Assembly (NCBI RefSeq): GCF_024171495.1
Contig: NZ_JALJZW010000001.1
Location: 682,001 to 746,000 of the forward strand
Length of the DNA: 64,000 nt
Origin: Deinococcus sp. HSC-46F16
GTDB lineage: Bacteria > Deinococcota > Deinococci > Deinococcales > Deinococcaceae
Direction: 5' to 3'
Part shown: in pieces, positions 21,746-39,499 of the stretch
How positions within the stretch are numbered: the stretch's first letter is position 1
Layout: each line of letters opens with the position of its first letter
Program-made: the position numbers and the translations under genes
The notes under the pieces: model-generated
Told to the model about the DNA's origin: nothing
Databases searched by the model: none
The model's input: only the letters and a program-made list of their open reading frames with translations

Positions 21746-23386
21746 ATGCGATCTCCCCTGCCCCGCGCCGTCCTGACCCGCCTGGAAACCGGGCGGCTGG
21801 TGGTGCTGAGCGTGCTGCTGGGCGGGCTGGTGGGGGCGCTGTGCGTGGGGTTGCGGCTGCTGCTGGAGCGGGTGCTGGAGGCGGGAGCGTGGCTCACCGG
21901 CTTCTCGCCCCCCGGCAGCCCCGGCGAGGGCGGGCTGCTCATGGCCTTTGGCGAGGCGCTGCCGTGGGGCCTGCTCGCGCTGCCGCTGGTCGGGGCGGCC
22001 TACGTCTGGCTGATTCCGCGCGAGGACGGCGACCCGCTCAACCAACTCGTGCGCGGGGCCCACACGCGGGGCGACACGCCCAGCCTGCCCACCCAACTGC
22101 GGACGCTGGCCGCCACGCTGCTGGGGCACGGCGCGGGGCTGCTGGTGGGCCGGGACGCCCCCTACACCGTGCTGGGCGGGTTGGGAGCCCGGCTGCTGGG
22201 GCGGGCCACCCGGCTCGACGCGGTGGAGACGCGCAGCCTGACCCTGGCGGGGGCGGCGGCGGGCCTGGGAGCTGTGCTGCACGCCCCCCTGGCAGCGGCG
22301 GTGCTGGTGGCCGAGGTTCTGTACCGCCGCTTTGAGTTCGAGTTCGAGGTGCTGATGCCCTGCGTCCTCGCCTCGGTCGCGGCGTATGCAGTGTATGGGC
22401 TGGCCTTCGGATTTCTGCCGCTGCTGAGCGTGCCGGAGGTGGGGGTGCCCACGCTGGCGGGGGTGGGGCCGCTCGTCGGGGTGGCGCTGGCGGTCACGCT
22501 GGCGGGATGGGCGGCGCTGCTGGTCTGCCGCATCTTTCCCGACGACTGGACGCGAGGCTCCCGGCGGGTGGCGCTGGGCGGGGCCTTCGGGCTGCTCACG
22601 GCGGCCATCGCGTGGTGGGGCACTCCCGGCGTGCTGGGCGACGGCTCCGGCTGGGCACAGGTGGGCCTCTCGGGGTTTCTGGGCGAGGGGGCGCTGGGCG
22701 AGGGCGCGTGGCGCTGGGGGCTGCTGGCGCTGGGGGCGCGGCTGGCCTTCGGGGGCGGGGTGCTGCCGTCGGTGGGGGTGGGCGGGCTGCTGGGGGTGGG
22801 GCTGGGCTCCGTGCTGGGGGCCGACCCCACCCTGGCCGCGCTGGTGGGCATCGTCGCCTTCGTGACGGTCACGCTGAACGCGCCCCTGGCCGCCGCGCTG
22901 CTGGTGGTGGCCTGGGGCGGGGACGCGCTGCTGCCCGCTGCCCTGGTGACCTCCGGGCTGGCCCACGCCATCAGCGGCGAGACGGGCCTGCTGCCCGCGC
23001 AGGTGCGTTCGCGGGCTCAGAGCGCCGCGCCCCTGCCCGTGCTATTGCCGGGAGCGGGGGCGGTCACGATTCGCCGCGCCCCCACTGCCCCGGCTCCCCT
23101 GCTGCCCCTGCACGCCGCCCCGCCCGAGGAAGCCGGGACGGGCCTGGCCCCGCTGGAGTCCGAACAGGAACTCTACCGCCGCCCGGTGCCGCGCAGTTGG
23201 GCGGGCGCCCGGCTCTCGGTGCTCTCGCTGCCCCCCGGCGTGGAGGTCGTGGGCGTGGTGCGGGGCGGCGCCGTGACGGTGCCGCGCCCCCAGATGCGGC
23301 TGACCGCCGACGACGAGTTGGTCTTCCTGGCCCGGCCCGATGCTTACGCCGCCCTGGAGGGTGTGCTGCGGCTGCCGGGAGTCTGA
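21746..23386 (+). CDS. CLC-family anion channel/transporter with C-terminal RCK_C-like domain
   Basis: A 546-residue membrane protein with about ten hydrophobic segments between residues 15 and 425, matching the CLC fold. The segment GAAAGLGAVLHAPLAAAVLVAE corresponds to the conserved helix that in E. coli ClC reads AAGLAAAFNAPLAG. The usual GREGP selectivity/gating motif is GRDAP here (135-139), so the gating glutamate is replaced by Asp137, and the first GSGIP-type motif is not recognisable. The last 75 residues form a soluble domain resembling TrkA-C/RCK_C, with the LTADDELVFLA strand. The transported ion is uncertain. Starts leaderless. Confidence 0.8.
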   Translation: MRSPLPRAVLTRLETGRLVVLSVLLGGLVGALCVGLRLLLERVLEAGAWLTGFSPPGSPGEGGLLMAFGEALPWGLLALPLVGAAYVWLIPREDGDPLNQLVRGAHTRGDTPSLPTQLRTLAATLLGHGAGLLVGRDAPYTVLGGLGARLLGRATRLDAVETRSLTLAGAAAGLGAVLHAPLAAAVLVAEVLYRRFEFEFEVLMPCVLASVAAYAVYGLAFGFLPLLSVPEVGVPTLAGVGPLVGVALAVTLAGWAALLVCRIFPDDWTRGSRRVALGGAFGLLTAAIAWWGTPGVLGDGSGWAQVGLSGFLGEGALGEGAWRWGLLALGARLAFGGGVLPSVGVGGLLGVGLGSVLGADPTLAALVGIVAFVTVTLNAPLAAALLVVAWGGDALLPAALVTSGLAHAISGETGLLPAQVRSRAQSAAPLPVLLPGAGAVTIRRAPTAPAPLLPLHAAPPEEAGTGLAPLESEQELYRRPVPRSWAGARLSVLSLPPGVEVVGVVRGGAVTVPRPQMRLTADDELVFLARPDAYAALEGVLRLPGV

Positions 23387-23455
23387 GCCTCCACTGCCTG
23401 CACAGAGGCTTCGGCTTCAGCCATCTGGCTGAGCGCCGTTCAAGGCGGGCTCCCC

Positions 23456-23461
23456 CATAAT
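23456..23461 (+). promoter_or_regulatory. -10 element CATAAT of the MFS gene
   Basis: It lies 6 nt before the GTG at 23468. Confidence 0.4.
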
Positions 23462-23467
23462 GCCCCG

Positions 23468-24709
23468 GTGACTGCCGCCCCGCCCTCCTCCCGCGCTCCC
23501 TGGACTCCCAACGAACGGCTCGGCATCCTCAACGGCTGGCTGGTGTCGGTGGGCGACGGCTTTCTGAGCGTGTCGGTGGTGGTGGCGGGTTTCGCGGCGC
23601 GGCTGGGGGCGCCCAATTTCGTGATCGGCTTGCTGCCCGCCATCGCGGGGGGCGGGTGGATGCTGCCGCAACTGCTGGTCGCGGCGCGGGTGCGCCCCCT
23701 GGCTTACAAGTTGCCCGTCTACCGCTCGGCAGCGCTGGTGCGGCTGCTGACCTACCTGGCGATGGTGGTGGTGGCGGCGACGCTGGCCGACCGCCCGGCC
23801 CTGTGCCTGACCCTCTTCGTGTTGGCGATGATGGTCAACGCGCTGGCGTCGGGGGTGGCGGGCCTGCCCTTCCTGGAGGTCGTCAGCAAGACGGTGTCCT
23901 CCGAGCGCCGCCCGCGCTTTTTCGCCACCCGCAACCTGTGGGGCGGATTGCTCGCGTTCGGGGCGGGGCTGGCCGTGCGTGGCATCCTGGGGTCGGACCT
24001 CGCCTTTCCCTACAACTACGCCCTCCTCTTCCTGCTGGGCACGATCGCCTTCACGGTGGGCTACGGCGTGTTCGGGCGGGTGGAGGAGCCGCCGGACGAG
24101 CCGCTCCCGCCCGGCAATCTGCGCGACGAGTTGCGGGCGATCCCGCAGACGCTGGGCGACGCCCACTTCCGGGCCTTCTTGCAGGTGCGGCTGCTGCTGG
24201 CGGCGGCGAGCATGGCCGAGCCCTTCTACGCGGTGTACGCGCTGCGCGACCTGCACTACCCGGCGGCCACCCTGGGAACGTTCGTGATGGCCCTGACCGG
24301 GGCCGCGCCCCTCTCCAACCTGCTGTGGCGGCGGGTGGCCGAGCGCAAGGGGTCACGCCGCATCATCCGCTATGCCAGCGTCAGCGCGGGCCTCGCGCCG
24401 CTCGTGGCCCTGACGGTGGGGGCGCTGGGGTTGCCCAGCCTCGCCTATCTGCTTGTGTTCGTACTCTCCAGCGTGGCGCTGCAAGGCTTCAACCTCGGCC
24501 ACACCAACCACCTGCTGAACATCTCGCCGCCCGAGTCGCGCAGCCGCTATATCGGCACCCTCAACACGCTGGTGGGCGCGGCCCTCTTCGCCCCGGTCGC
24601 GGGCGGCCTCCTCGCGGACGCGGCAGGCTACGCGGCGGTCTTCGTGCTGAGTGCGGCCCTGTACGCGGCGGCGTGGTGGGCGTGCGGGCGGCTGCGGCGG
24701 GACGCGTAG
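23468..24709 (+). CDS. Major facilitator superfamily transporter
   Basis: A 413-residue protein with about twelve predicted membrane helices split by a longer cytoplasmic loop in the middle (GRVEEPPDEPLPPGNLRDE). Loop 2-3 carries a basic patch, and helix 11 is Gly/Ala-rich (NTLVGAALFAPVAGGLLAD). The N-terminal WTPNERLGILNGWLVSVGDG start is seen in MFS proteins annotated as permeases of unknown substrate. The GTG start at 23468 has a -10 just upstream. There is no regulator or enzyme nearby to suggest a substrate; the flanking gene is the CLC protein. Confidence 0.82.
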   Translation: MTAAPPSSRAPWTPNERLGILNGWLVSVGDGFLSVSVVVAGFAARLGAPNFVIGLLPAIAGGGWMLPQLLVAARVRPLAYKLPVYRSAALVRLLTYLAMVVVAATLADRPALCLTLFVLAMMVNALASGVAGLPFLEVVSKTVSSERRPRFFATRNLWGGLLAFGAGLAVRGILGSDLAFPYNYALLFLLGTIAFTVGYGVFGRVEEPPDEPLPPGNLRDELRAIPQTLGDAHFRAFLQVRLLLAAASMAEPFYAVYALRDLHYPAATLGTFVMALTGAAPLSNLLWRRVAERKGSRRIIRYASVSAGLAPLVALTVGALGLPSLAYLLVFVLSSVALQGFNLGHTNHLLNISPPESRSRYIGTLNTLVGAALFAPVAGGLLADAAGYAAVFVLSAALYAAAWWACGRLRRDA

Positions 24710-24806
24710 GGTGAGTGACTAGGGGCCGGTCACCAGAGAGCGGTGGTGGCCCTGACGACCGGCAATCTTGAGTGGACGGACCACAGCAATGGGTAAGTTT
24801 CTGCTT

Positions 24807-24846
24807 TCTGCTCCTTCCCCTTGAGGGGGGAGGCCGGGAGGGGGTG
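24807..24846. repeat. GC-rich palindromic block
   Basis: CTCCTTCCCC pairs with GGGGGGAG around a TTGA loop, followed by a G-rich tail. It resembles the blocks at 19867-19918 and 20128-20166. It sits between the convergent MFS and ABC ATPase genes in a gap of about 190 bases. Confidence 0.35.
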
Positions 24847-24897
24847 AACAGGCCGGGCAGTCAGAGAAATGAGCTTTCTCTTGCCTGTGGTCCTCCA

Positions 24898-25653
<756 letters not shown>

Positions 25654-25659
25654 GGGGGC

Positions 25660-25665
25660 AGTCTA
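25660..25665 (-). promoter_or_regulatory. -10 element TAGACT of the ABC ATPase gene
   Basis: Read on the minus strand, it lies 6 nt from the ATG at 25653. The ATPase therefore has its own promoter, separate from the permease and binding-protein genes. Confidence 0.5.
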
Positions 25666-25897
25666 GCGGGGACGGCGGGCCGGGGGGCGCCCCGGTGCTC
25701 CTCCGGGAGTGCGCGGAGTTCATCCCCGTGAGAACTGGGAGGGCGCCAGAGCTGCGTCTGTCAGCGTCAGCCCGTCCCGGTCCGCTGTTCGCCCCGCCCG
25801 GCGGTTTCGCAGGAAGCGTCGCCATTTGAGATAAGCTGCCCGCACATTCCCATTCGGAGCAGGCGGCCCCCAGGCGGGCAGGCCCCAAGGAGACCCC

Positions 25898-26863
<966 letters not shown>

Positions 26864-26875
26864 GCCCTGACCCTG

Positions 26876-26907
26876 GGGCCAGCCGCGTCGAATCGGGCGG
26901 CTGGCCC
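26876..26907 (+). terminator. Intercistronic hairpin between TAXI binding protein and permease
   Basis: A perfect 10-bp stem (26876-26885 with 26898-26907) is followed by TTCCCTTT. It probably causes partial termination or 3' stabilisation, so more binding protein than permease is made. Confidence 0.6.
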
Positions 26908-26935
26908 TTCCCTTTCCCCAGGAAATGAGGAATCT

Positions 26936-29098
<2,163 letters not shown>

Positions 29099-29118
29099 GA
29101 GCGGCCCACCTTCAGCAA

Positions 29119-29150
29119 GAAAGCCCCAGCTTTGGCCGGGGCTTTTTGTT
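29119..29150. terminator. Bidirectional intrinsic terminator
   Basis: AAAGCCCC (29120-29127) pairs with GGGGCTTTTT (29138-29147). T runs on both strands serve the TRAP permease gene and the convergent ABC permease gene. Confidence 0.8.
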
Positions 29151-29165
29151 GGAGGCTGACCGCCC

Positions 29166-29948
29166 CTACCGCGTCGCGATCTTCACGCGCTTCTCCAGTT
29201 GATCGGTGAACAGCGTCATCACGGTGGTCAGGGCGAGGTAGACGCAGGCCACCGTGGTCAGCACCGGGATGGGCTGGAAAGTCTCGCTGGAAACGCGGTT
29301 TCCGGCCAGGGTCAGTTCCAGCAGCGCGATGGAGGACGCCAGCGACGAGTCCTTGAGCAGCGCCACGAGGTTGTTCACCAGGGGCGGCACCACCACGCGC
29401 ATCGCCTGGGGCAGCACCACCGTCTGCATGGTTTGCCCGCCGCTGAGGCCCAGCGAGCGGGCGGCCTCGGTCTGTCCGCGCGGAATCGCCAGAATCCCGG
29501 CGCGGACCACTTCGGCGTTGTAGGCCCCGACGTTGAGCGACAGCGCGATCACCGCCGACCAGAACTCGTTGAGCTCGAGGTCGATGCCGATGCCCTGGAG
29601 AATCAGCGGCAGCGCGTTGTACACGAAGAGGATCTGCACCAGCAGCGGCGTGCCGCGAATCAGCCAGATAAAGAGGCTGGCGGGCGCCCGCACGATCCAC
29701 AGGGCACTCGTCCGCATGATTCCGGCCAGGATGCCGACGAGCAGGCCGATCAGCCCACTCACCACCGTGAGTTGCAGCGTGACCCTCGCCCCCTCCACGA
29801 AGAGGTCCGCGCGGGGGCCGATGGGGTCGGGCATCTGGCGCAGGATCAGGGTGATGACGTAAAAGAGCAGCAGGAAGGCCGCCGCCGCCCCGACCACCCA
29901 GCCCAGCAGGGCCAGCCCCCCCAGGGGCTTGCGGGTGGGAGCGGTCAC
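29166..29948 (-). CDS. Polar amino acid ABC transporter permease
   Basis: A 260-residue inner-membrane permease of the His/Glu/Gln/Arg family. A short cytoplasmic N-terminus is followed by about five helices. The EAA loop that docks the ATPase reads EAARSLGLSGGQTMQTVVLP, and the RGTPLLVQILFVYN motif near residue 95 is characteristic of the family. It starts with GTG at 29948. The binding protein gene lies upstream on the same strand with a gap of about 156 bases that holds a hairpin. The ATPase of this system is most likely the one at 24898. Confidence 0.92.
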   Translation of the reverse strand: MTAPTRKPLGGLALLGWVVGAAAAFLLLFYVITLILRQMPDPIGPRADLFVEGARVTLQLTVVSGLIGLLVGILAGIMRTSALWIVRAPASLFIWLIRGTPLLVQILFVYNALPLILQGIGIDLELNEFWSAVIALSLNVGAYNAEVVRAGILAIPRGQTEAARSLGLSGGQTMQTVVLPQAMRVVVPPLVNNLVALLKDSSLASSIALLELTLAGNRVSSETFQPIPVLTTVACVYLALTTVMTLFTDQLEKRVKIATR

Positions 29949-30056
29949 GCGGCGCTCCGGCGCAGATCAGCCCACGCGGGCGCCAAGGAATGAAGCACCT
30001 GTTGCATTCCGCGATGATGCCACAGCCACAGGCTGCCCAAGCGGCCCGCACGTCAA

Positions 30057-30085
30057 GGGGAGGCGAGCCGAGCGGCCCCCTCCCC
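30057..30085 (-). terminator. Intercistronic hairpin between binding protein and ABC permease
   Basis: GGGGAGG (30057-30063) pairs with CCTCCCC (30079-30085), just after the binding-protein stop when read on the minus strand. It is a likely attenuator of permease expression. Confidence 0.4.
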
Positions 30086-30104
30086 CACGCACCCGCCGTC
30101 AGGC

Positions 30105-30860
30105 TTATCGGCAGCGCACGTCCTGCCCGAAGTACTTCTGGCTGAGCTTGGCGTAGGTGCCGTTCTGCTGCGCCTTGGCGAGCGCGGCGTTCAGTTCCTT
30201 GAGGAGGCCCGCGTTGCCCTTCTTGACGGCCATCGCCACCCGCTCGTTGAACAACAGGTCACCCTGCTTGACCTTGCCCTTCTGCGCCTTCACGAGGTCG
30301 ATGCCGGTGAACTTGTCGCCCACCCAGGCGTCTACCCGGCCCGCCATCAGCGCGGCCTGCGCGGCGGTGTCGGTGGGGTAGGTCTTGACGTCGCCCACGC
30401 CGGGCACCTTGCGGACATTTTCGAGGTAGGTGGTGCCGACCTGTACGGCCACGCTCTTGCCCCGCAGCGCGGCGGCGGTCATCGGGCCACCCGGCTTGGC
30501 GACGATGGCCCCGCCCGTGCAGTAGTGGGGGTTGGCGAAGTCCACGGCCTTGGCCCGCTCGGGGTTGATGCCGTGGCTGGCGATCACGAAGTCGTAGCGG
30601 TCCTGATTCAGCCCGATCAAGAGGTTGTCGAAGGGCTGGGTAGTCCACTGGACCTTCAGCCCGAGCTGCTTGGCCAGCGCCTCGGCGAGTTCGACCTCGA
30701 AGCCCGTGAGCTGCTTGCCCTTGAGCAGGTTGAAGGGCGGGAACGCCCCCTCGGTCGCGATCTTGATGGTGCCGGACTTCTTGATGTCGGCCCAGGTGCG
30801 GGCTTCGGCGCTGGCGGCAAGCAGGGCGAGGGCGGTCAGGGTCAGCAGGGCTCGTTTCAT
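30105..30860 (-). CDS. Polar amino acid ABC transporter substrate-binding protein
   Basis: A 251-residue periplasmic binding protein, family 3. Residues 1-20 are a signal peptide (ending ASAEA). The mature part begins with the typical KIATEGAFPPFNLL and TGFEVELAEALAKQLG, then YDFVIASHGINPERAKAVDF, and ends LSQKYFGQDV. The family binds glutamine, arginine, histidine, cystine or related solutes; the specific ligand cannot be read from the sequence. The start is supported by a GGAGG-like sequence upstream. It is first in a two-gene unit with the permease. Confidence 0.93.
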   Translation of the reverse strand: MKRALLTLTALALLAASAEARTWADIKKSGTIKIATEGAFPPFNLLKGKQLTGFEVELAEALAKQLGLKVQWTTQPFDNLLIGLNQDRYDFVIASHGINPERAKAVDFANPHYCTGGAIVAKPGGPMTAAALRGKSVAVQVGTTYLENVRKVPGVGDVKTYPTDTAAQAALMAGRVDAWVGDKFTGIDLVKAQKGKVKQGDLLFNERVAMAVKKGNAGLLKELNAALAKAQQNGTYAKLSQKYFGQDVRCR

Positions 30861-30943
30861 GGATGGACCTCCGGGGAATACTGGGGACGATGCGGCCTAC
30901 TCTAGCGTTTCTCCATGAAGAAAATGCGGCGTAAGTCAGGCAG

Positions 30944-30999
30944 TTGAAAGCCGAAGCACCCCAGCCACCTCCCGGATGGAAGGTGTGAGGTGCCTCGGC
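30944..30999 (-). terminator. Terminator of the MalK/UgpC-type ATPase gene
   Basis: Read on the minus strand, GCCGAGGCACC (30999-30989) pairs with GGTGCTTCGGC (30960-30950) with a single wobble, followed by TTTCAACT. Confidence 0.6.
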
Positions 31000-31010
31000 C
31001 TCTTGGGCAA

Positions 31011-32273
<1,263 letters not shown>

Positions 32274-32733
32274 GACGCTCTTCTCCTTACGCCCCTGCTC
32301 TCGCCCGTGAGTGTGCTGCCTGTGGGTCAGGGCAGCGGGTCGGGCGACCGGGGTTCGCCTAGAACCTGGGTGAACGCTGACGCGGAAACGGACAGGAGTA
32401 GTGTACTCCCACTCCCGGTCAAACGCGGAGGGCCAGCCAGTGAGAGAGCGGGGCCTGCCCAGGGCCGGTTCTCGCCGCCACACCTGAAGGAGGAGCCCCG
32501 CCTGAGCTCAGGGCCGTTGGCTTTTCGCCGGCAGGCGGACTCCTGCGTCCCTTCGGCTGCCGTCTCCCGGTGCAGAAGGTCACAGACTTCCTGCATCCCG
32601 GTGGTGCGCGTGCTCGGCGCCGCGGCCAAGTCGTTCACCCGACGGTGAATGGGTGACCGGACGGCTTCAGCCCCCCGGAGCCGCGCCGCCCAGCCTGCGA
32701 GGCCCCTACAGAATTTCGACAGAGCGGTCCCTC
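32274..32733. promoter_or_regulatory. Long intergenic region with operator-like palindrome GGAGTA-N3-TACTCC
   Basis: The roughly 460-base gap between the divergent ATPase and cyclase genes has no convincing gene. At 32395-32409 there is a perfect 6-3-6 palindrome. On the minus strand TTGACC lies 11 nt before a TACACT that overlaps the palindrome, so this is probably the ATPase promoter with an operator and a leader of roughly 100 nt. The segment 32450-32690 shows nothing recognisable, perhaps a decayed gene. Confidence 0.4.
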
Positions 32734-32739
32734 TACCCT
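32734..32739 (+). promoter_or_regulatory. -10 element TACCCT of the GGDEF gene
   Basis: It lies 7 nt before the ATG at 32747. Confidence 0.45.
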
Positions 32740-32746
32740 GGGCGTC

Positions 32747-33784
32747 ATGTCTCGCTCGCCCATCCTCCCGGACCCGGAAGCCGTGAGGCGACAGCTTTAT
32801 ACGGTCGTGGCGGCCCTGGCCTGCCTGATTCAGGTGGGGATCGTGGTGGCCGAGCGGCTCGGACCCGCACAGGGGATGACCTGGGAACCCGTGGTGGGGG
32901 CCATTCTGTGCGGAGGGGCGGCGGCAGCGCTGCGGCACCCACGCGTCTCGTTGCAAGCGGTGGACCACACGATTCTGGCGGCGGCCACGCTGAGCGTGGC
33001 GGTGCAGCTCCTTCAGGCGGCTGGAACGCCGAGTTCGCTTCCGCCGCGCCTGTACTTCATCGGGGTGTTTCTCTTTATCGCCGGATTCAGCATCCTGCCA
33101 CCATGGTGGGCCGTGCTGTACGCGGTCACCGTCTACGCCGCCTTCAGTACCCTGAGTCTGACCCGCGAGGGGCTGGGCGACCTGACCCTGCTGGCGGAAA
33201 TGGGGCTGATCGGCCTGCTGGTGGGGCACCTGTCCATCTACGGGCGGCAGGTGAGCGCCAAACGTGCGGAGGCCCGGCTGTTTCAGCGGCTGGCGCTCAC
33301 TGACACCCTCACGGGGCTGGACAACCGCCGCGCCATGTATGACCACTTGCACCGGGCTTTTGCGCAGGTGGGGCCGGGGCGGGACCTCGCGGCCGTGCTG
33401 CTGGACGTGGACCACTTCAAGAGCATCAATGACCACCACGGCCACGAGCGGGGCGATCAGGTCTTGCAGGAGGTCGGCGCGGCCCTGCAACAGGGGCTGC
33501 GGCCGGGCGAGCATGTGGCCCGCTGGGGCGGGGAGGAGTTCTTGGCGCTGCTGCGGGTTCGCGACGGGCAGGAGGCGTGGGCCGTGACCGAGCGCCTGCG
33601 GCTGGCTGTGCGCGGGACGCGCGTTCCCGGCGTGCCCCCGGTCACGGCGAGTTTCGGGGTGGCCCTCGCGAGTCGGGCCGACTCGGTGGCCGAGTGGCTG
33701 CGCCGGGCCGACGCCGAGCTGTACCGGGCCAAGACCTCCGGCCGGGACCGCATCAGCCTCGCTGCCCCGAGTGTGCCAGCCTGA
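32747..33784 (+). CDS. Membrane-bound GGDEF diguanylate cyclase
   Basis: A 345-residue protein with an N-terminal membrane region of about five or six hydrophobic segments (residues 15-165) and a C-terminal GGDEF domain (178-340) that should make cyclic di-GMP. The start of the domain reads LALTDTLTGLDNRRAM, the metal-binding segment LLDVDHFKSIND is at 218-229, and the active site is GGEEF (261-265). The inhibitory I-site position reads RPGE (252-255) in place of RxxD, so product inhibition may be weak or lost. The membrane part has no recognised sensor family. It converges with secA. Confidence 0.9.
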   Translation: MSRSPILPDPEAVRRQLYTVVAALACLIQVGIVVAERLGPAQGMTWEPVVGAILCGGAAAALRHPRVSLQAVDHTILAAATLSVAVQLLQAAGTPSSLPPRLYFIGVFLFIAGFSILPPWWAVLYAVTVYAAFSTLSLTREGLGDLTLLAEMGLIGLLVGHLSIYGRQVSAKRAEARLFQRLALTDTLTGLDNRRAMYDHLHRAFAQVGPGRDLAAVLLDVDHFKSINDHHGHERGDQVLQEVGAALQQGLRPGEHVARWGGEEFLALLRVRDGQEAWAVTERLRLAVRGTRVPGVPPVTASFGVALASRADSVAEWLRRADAELYRAKTSGRDRISLAAPSVPA

Positions 33785-33850
33785 CCTCCCCACGGGAAAG
33801 GGGCAGCCCCCGCTCGGAAGCCGCCCCCCCTGCCCTGCTGAAGTGCCCGC

Positions 33851-36466
<2,616 letters not shown>

Positions 36467-36474
36467 GACACGCG

Positions 36475-36480
36475 AGTATA
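36475..36480 (-). promoter_or_regulatory. -10 element TATACT of secA
   Basis: Read on the minus strand, it lies 8 nt from the ATG at 36466. It is a strong match to consensus and indicates a leaderless secA mRNA. Confidence 0.55.
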
Positions 36481-36548
36481 GCGCGTGGGCCGTGCGCCCA
36501 TCGCCAGAGTTCAGTAAGTCGGTTGTAAGAAAGTTGAGCGAGTCAGGC

Positions 36549-37559
<1,011 letters not shown>

Positions 37560-37567
37560 CGCGGGGG

Positions 37568-37573
37568 AGGATA
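37568..37573 (-). promoter_or_regulatory. -10 element TATCCT of tsaD
   Basis: Read on the minus strand, it lies 8 nt from the ATG at 37559, so tsaD can be transcribed independently of the upstream RNase-barstar genes. Confidence 0.45.
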
Positions 37574-37605
37574 GCAGGGGGCGGCGGGCCGCACCGCCGC
37601 CGGGG

Positions 37606-38004
37606 TTACCAGGCCCGTGGGTCGTGCCCGGCTTCCTCCGCGAGCAGCCACAGCGAGCGCCCCTGCCGGGTGGCCTCGGCCTGGGCGTCGAGCAGCACGC
37701 TCTCCAGTTGCGGGCCGAGTTGACGCTGGCGGGCACGGAAAGCGGAATAGTCGGTGAGCAGGATGGCGAAGCGCTCCGGCCGTGCCTCCGGGTCGGTGAG
37801 CACGTCGTACAGCGCGTCCCAGTTGCGCCCGAAGTTCTCGGTGAGGGCCAGGCCGCGCAGGAAGGCCAGCATCAGGCTGTCCTTGTCGCGCACCTCGGTG
37901 AAATTGACCTCGCGCAGCACCACCTGGTGCCCGGCAGCCAGGATGCGCGGGTCGTGGGGAGCGGTCTGGATGCCCTGCGGCGGCGCCTGAAAGACATTGA
38001 TCAT
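37606..38004 (-). CDS. Barstar-family ribonuclease inhibitor
   Basis: A 132-residue cytosolic protein of the barstar (barnase inhibitor) family. The inhibitory helix reads NFGRNWDALYDVLTD: Asp63 and Asp67 match the RNase-contacting Asp35 and Asp39 of barstar, and Tyr66 replaces Trp38. The strand RFAILLTDYSAF follows as in the family. Compared with the 90-residue Bacillus barstar there is an N-terminal extension of about 25 residues. The ATG overlaps the TGA of the RNase gene (ATGA), so toxin and inhibitor are coupled. It should protect the cell from the RNase before export. Confidence 0.85.
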   Translation of the reverse strand: MINVFQAPPQGIQTAPHDPRILAAGHQVVLREVNFTEVRDKDSLMLAFLRGLALTENFGRNWDALYDVLTDPEARPERFAILLTDYSAFRARQRQLGPQLESVLLDAQAEATRQGRSLWLLAEEAGHDPRAW

Positions 38005-38443
38005 GGAGCGATCCGCCGAAACGAGGCGTAGTGGTCGGCGGTGTAGTAGCACTCGGCGGTGGGCGGCTCGCGCTCCGCGCACACGATGCGCCGCGCTCCC
38101 CGGTCATCCTCGCCGGGAGTGGGCACGGTGTACTCGCGGTAGGTGCCCTGGGGCTGGCGGGGCAGCAGGCGCTCGCGGTTGCCGAACACGCTGCCGTCCT
38201 TGCGGTAGGGAAAAGGGCCGTCCGAGGCAATCAGGCCCAGAGTGCGCCGTCCCTCGGGGGGCAGAGCGGCGACCTCGATCCAGGGCAGGCCGCTGACCGG
38301 GTCACGGGCGGGCCGGGCCGGGGCCGGAGCGCGGGTCTGGGCCGGGACCGCCTTCCCCATCTGGGACTCGGCAGCAGGCACGTCGCACGCTCCCAGCGCA
38401 GCGGCCAGCAGCAGGGCACCCAGGGGCAGGAGACGGCGCAAGC

Positions 38444-38447
<4 letters not shown>
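38001..38447 (-). CDS. Lipoprotein-anchored guanyl-specific ribonuclease, RNase Sa/barnase family
   Basis: A 148-residue exported RNase. The N-terminal signal has a lipobox ALGAC with Cys21, followed by an Ala/Pro linker to about residue 50. The catalytic domain (53-146) closely follows Streptomyces RNase Sa: LIASDGPFPYRKDG, FGNRERLLP and YREYTVPTPG. The catalytic set is complete: Glu105, Arg116, Arg120 and His139 (DHYASF). GTG at 38447 overlaps the stop of the upstream DUF3445 gene, and TACACT lies 7 nt upstream, so it can also start leaderless from an internal promoter. Lipid anchoring of such an RNase is unusual; the reference enzymes are freely secreted. Confidence 0.87.
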
Positions 38448-39487
<1,040 letters not shown>

Positions 39488-39499
39488 GGACTGATTGTG

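Noticed and set aside
32450..32690. Possible decayed gene upstream of the GGDEF gene
   Set aside because: Short open stretches exist on both strands, but none has a start, motif or codon pattern that I can defend.
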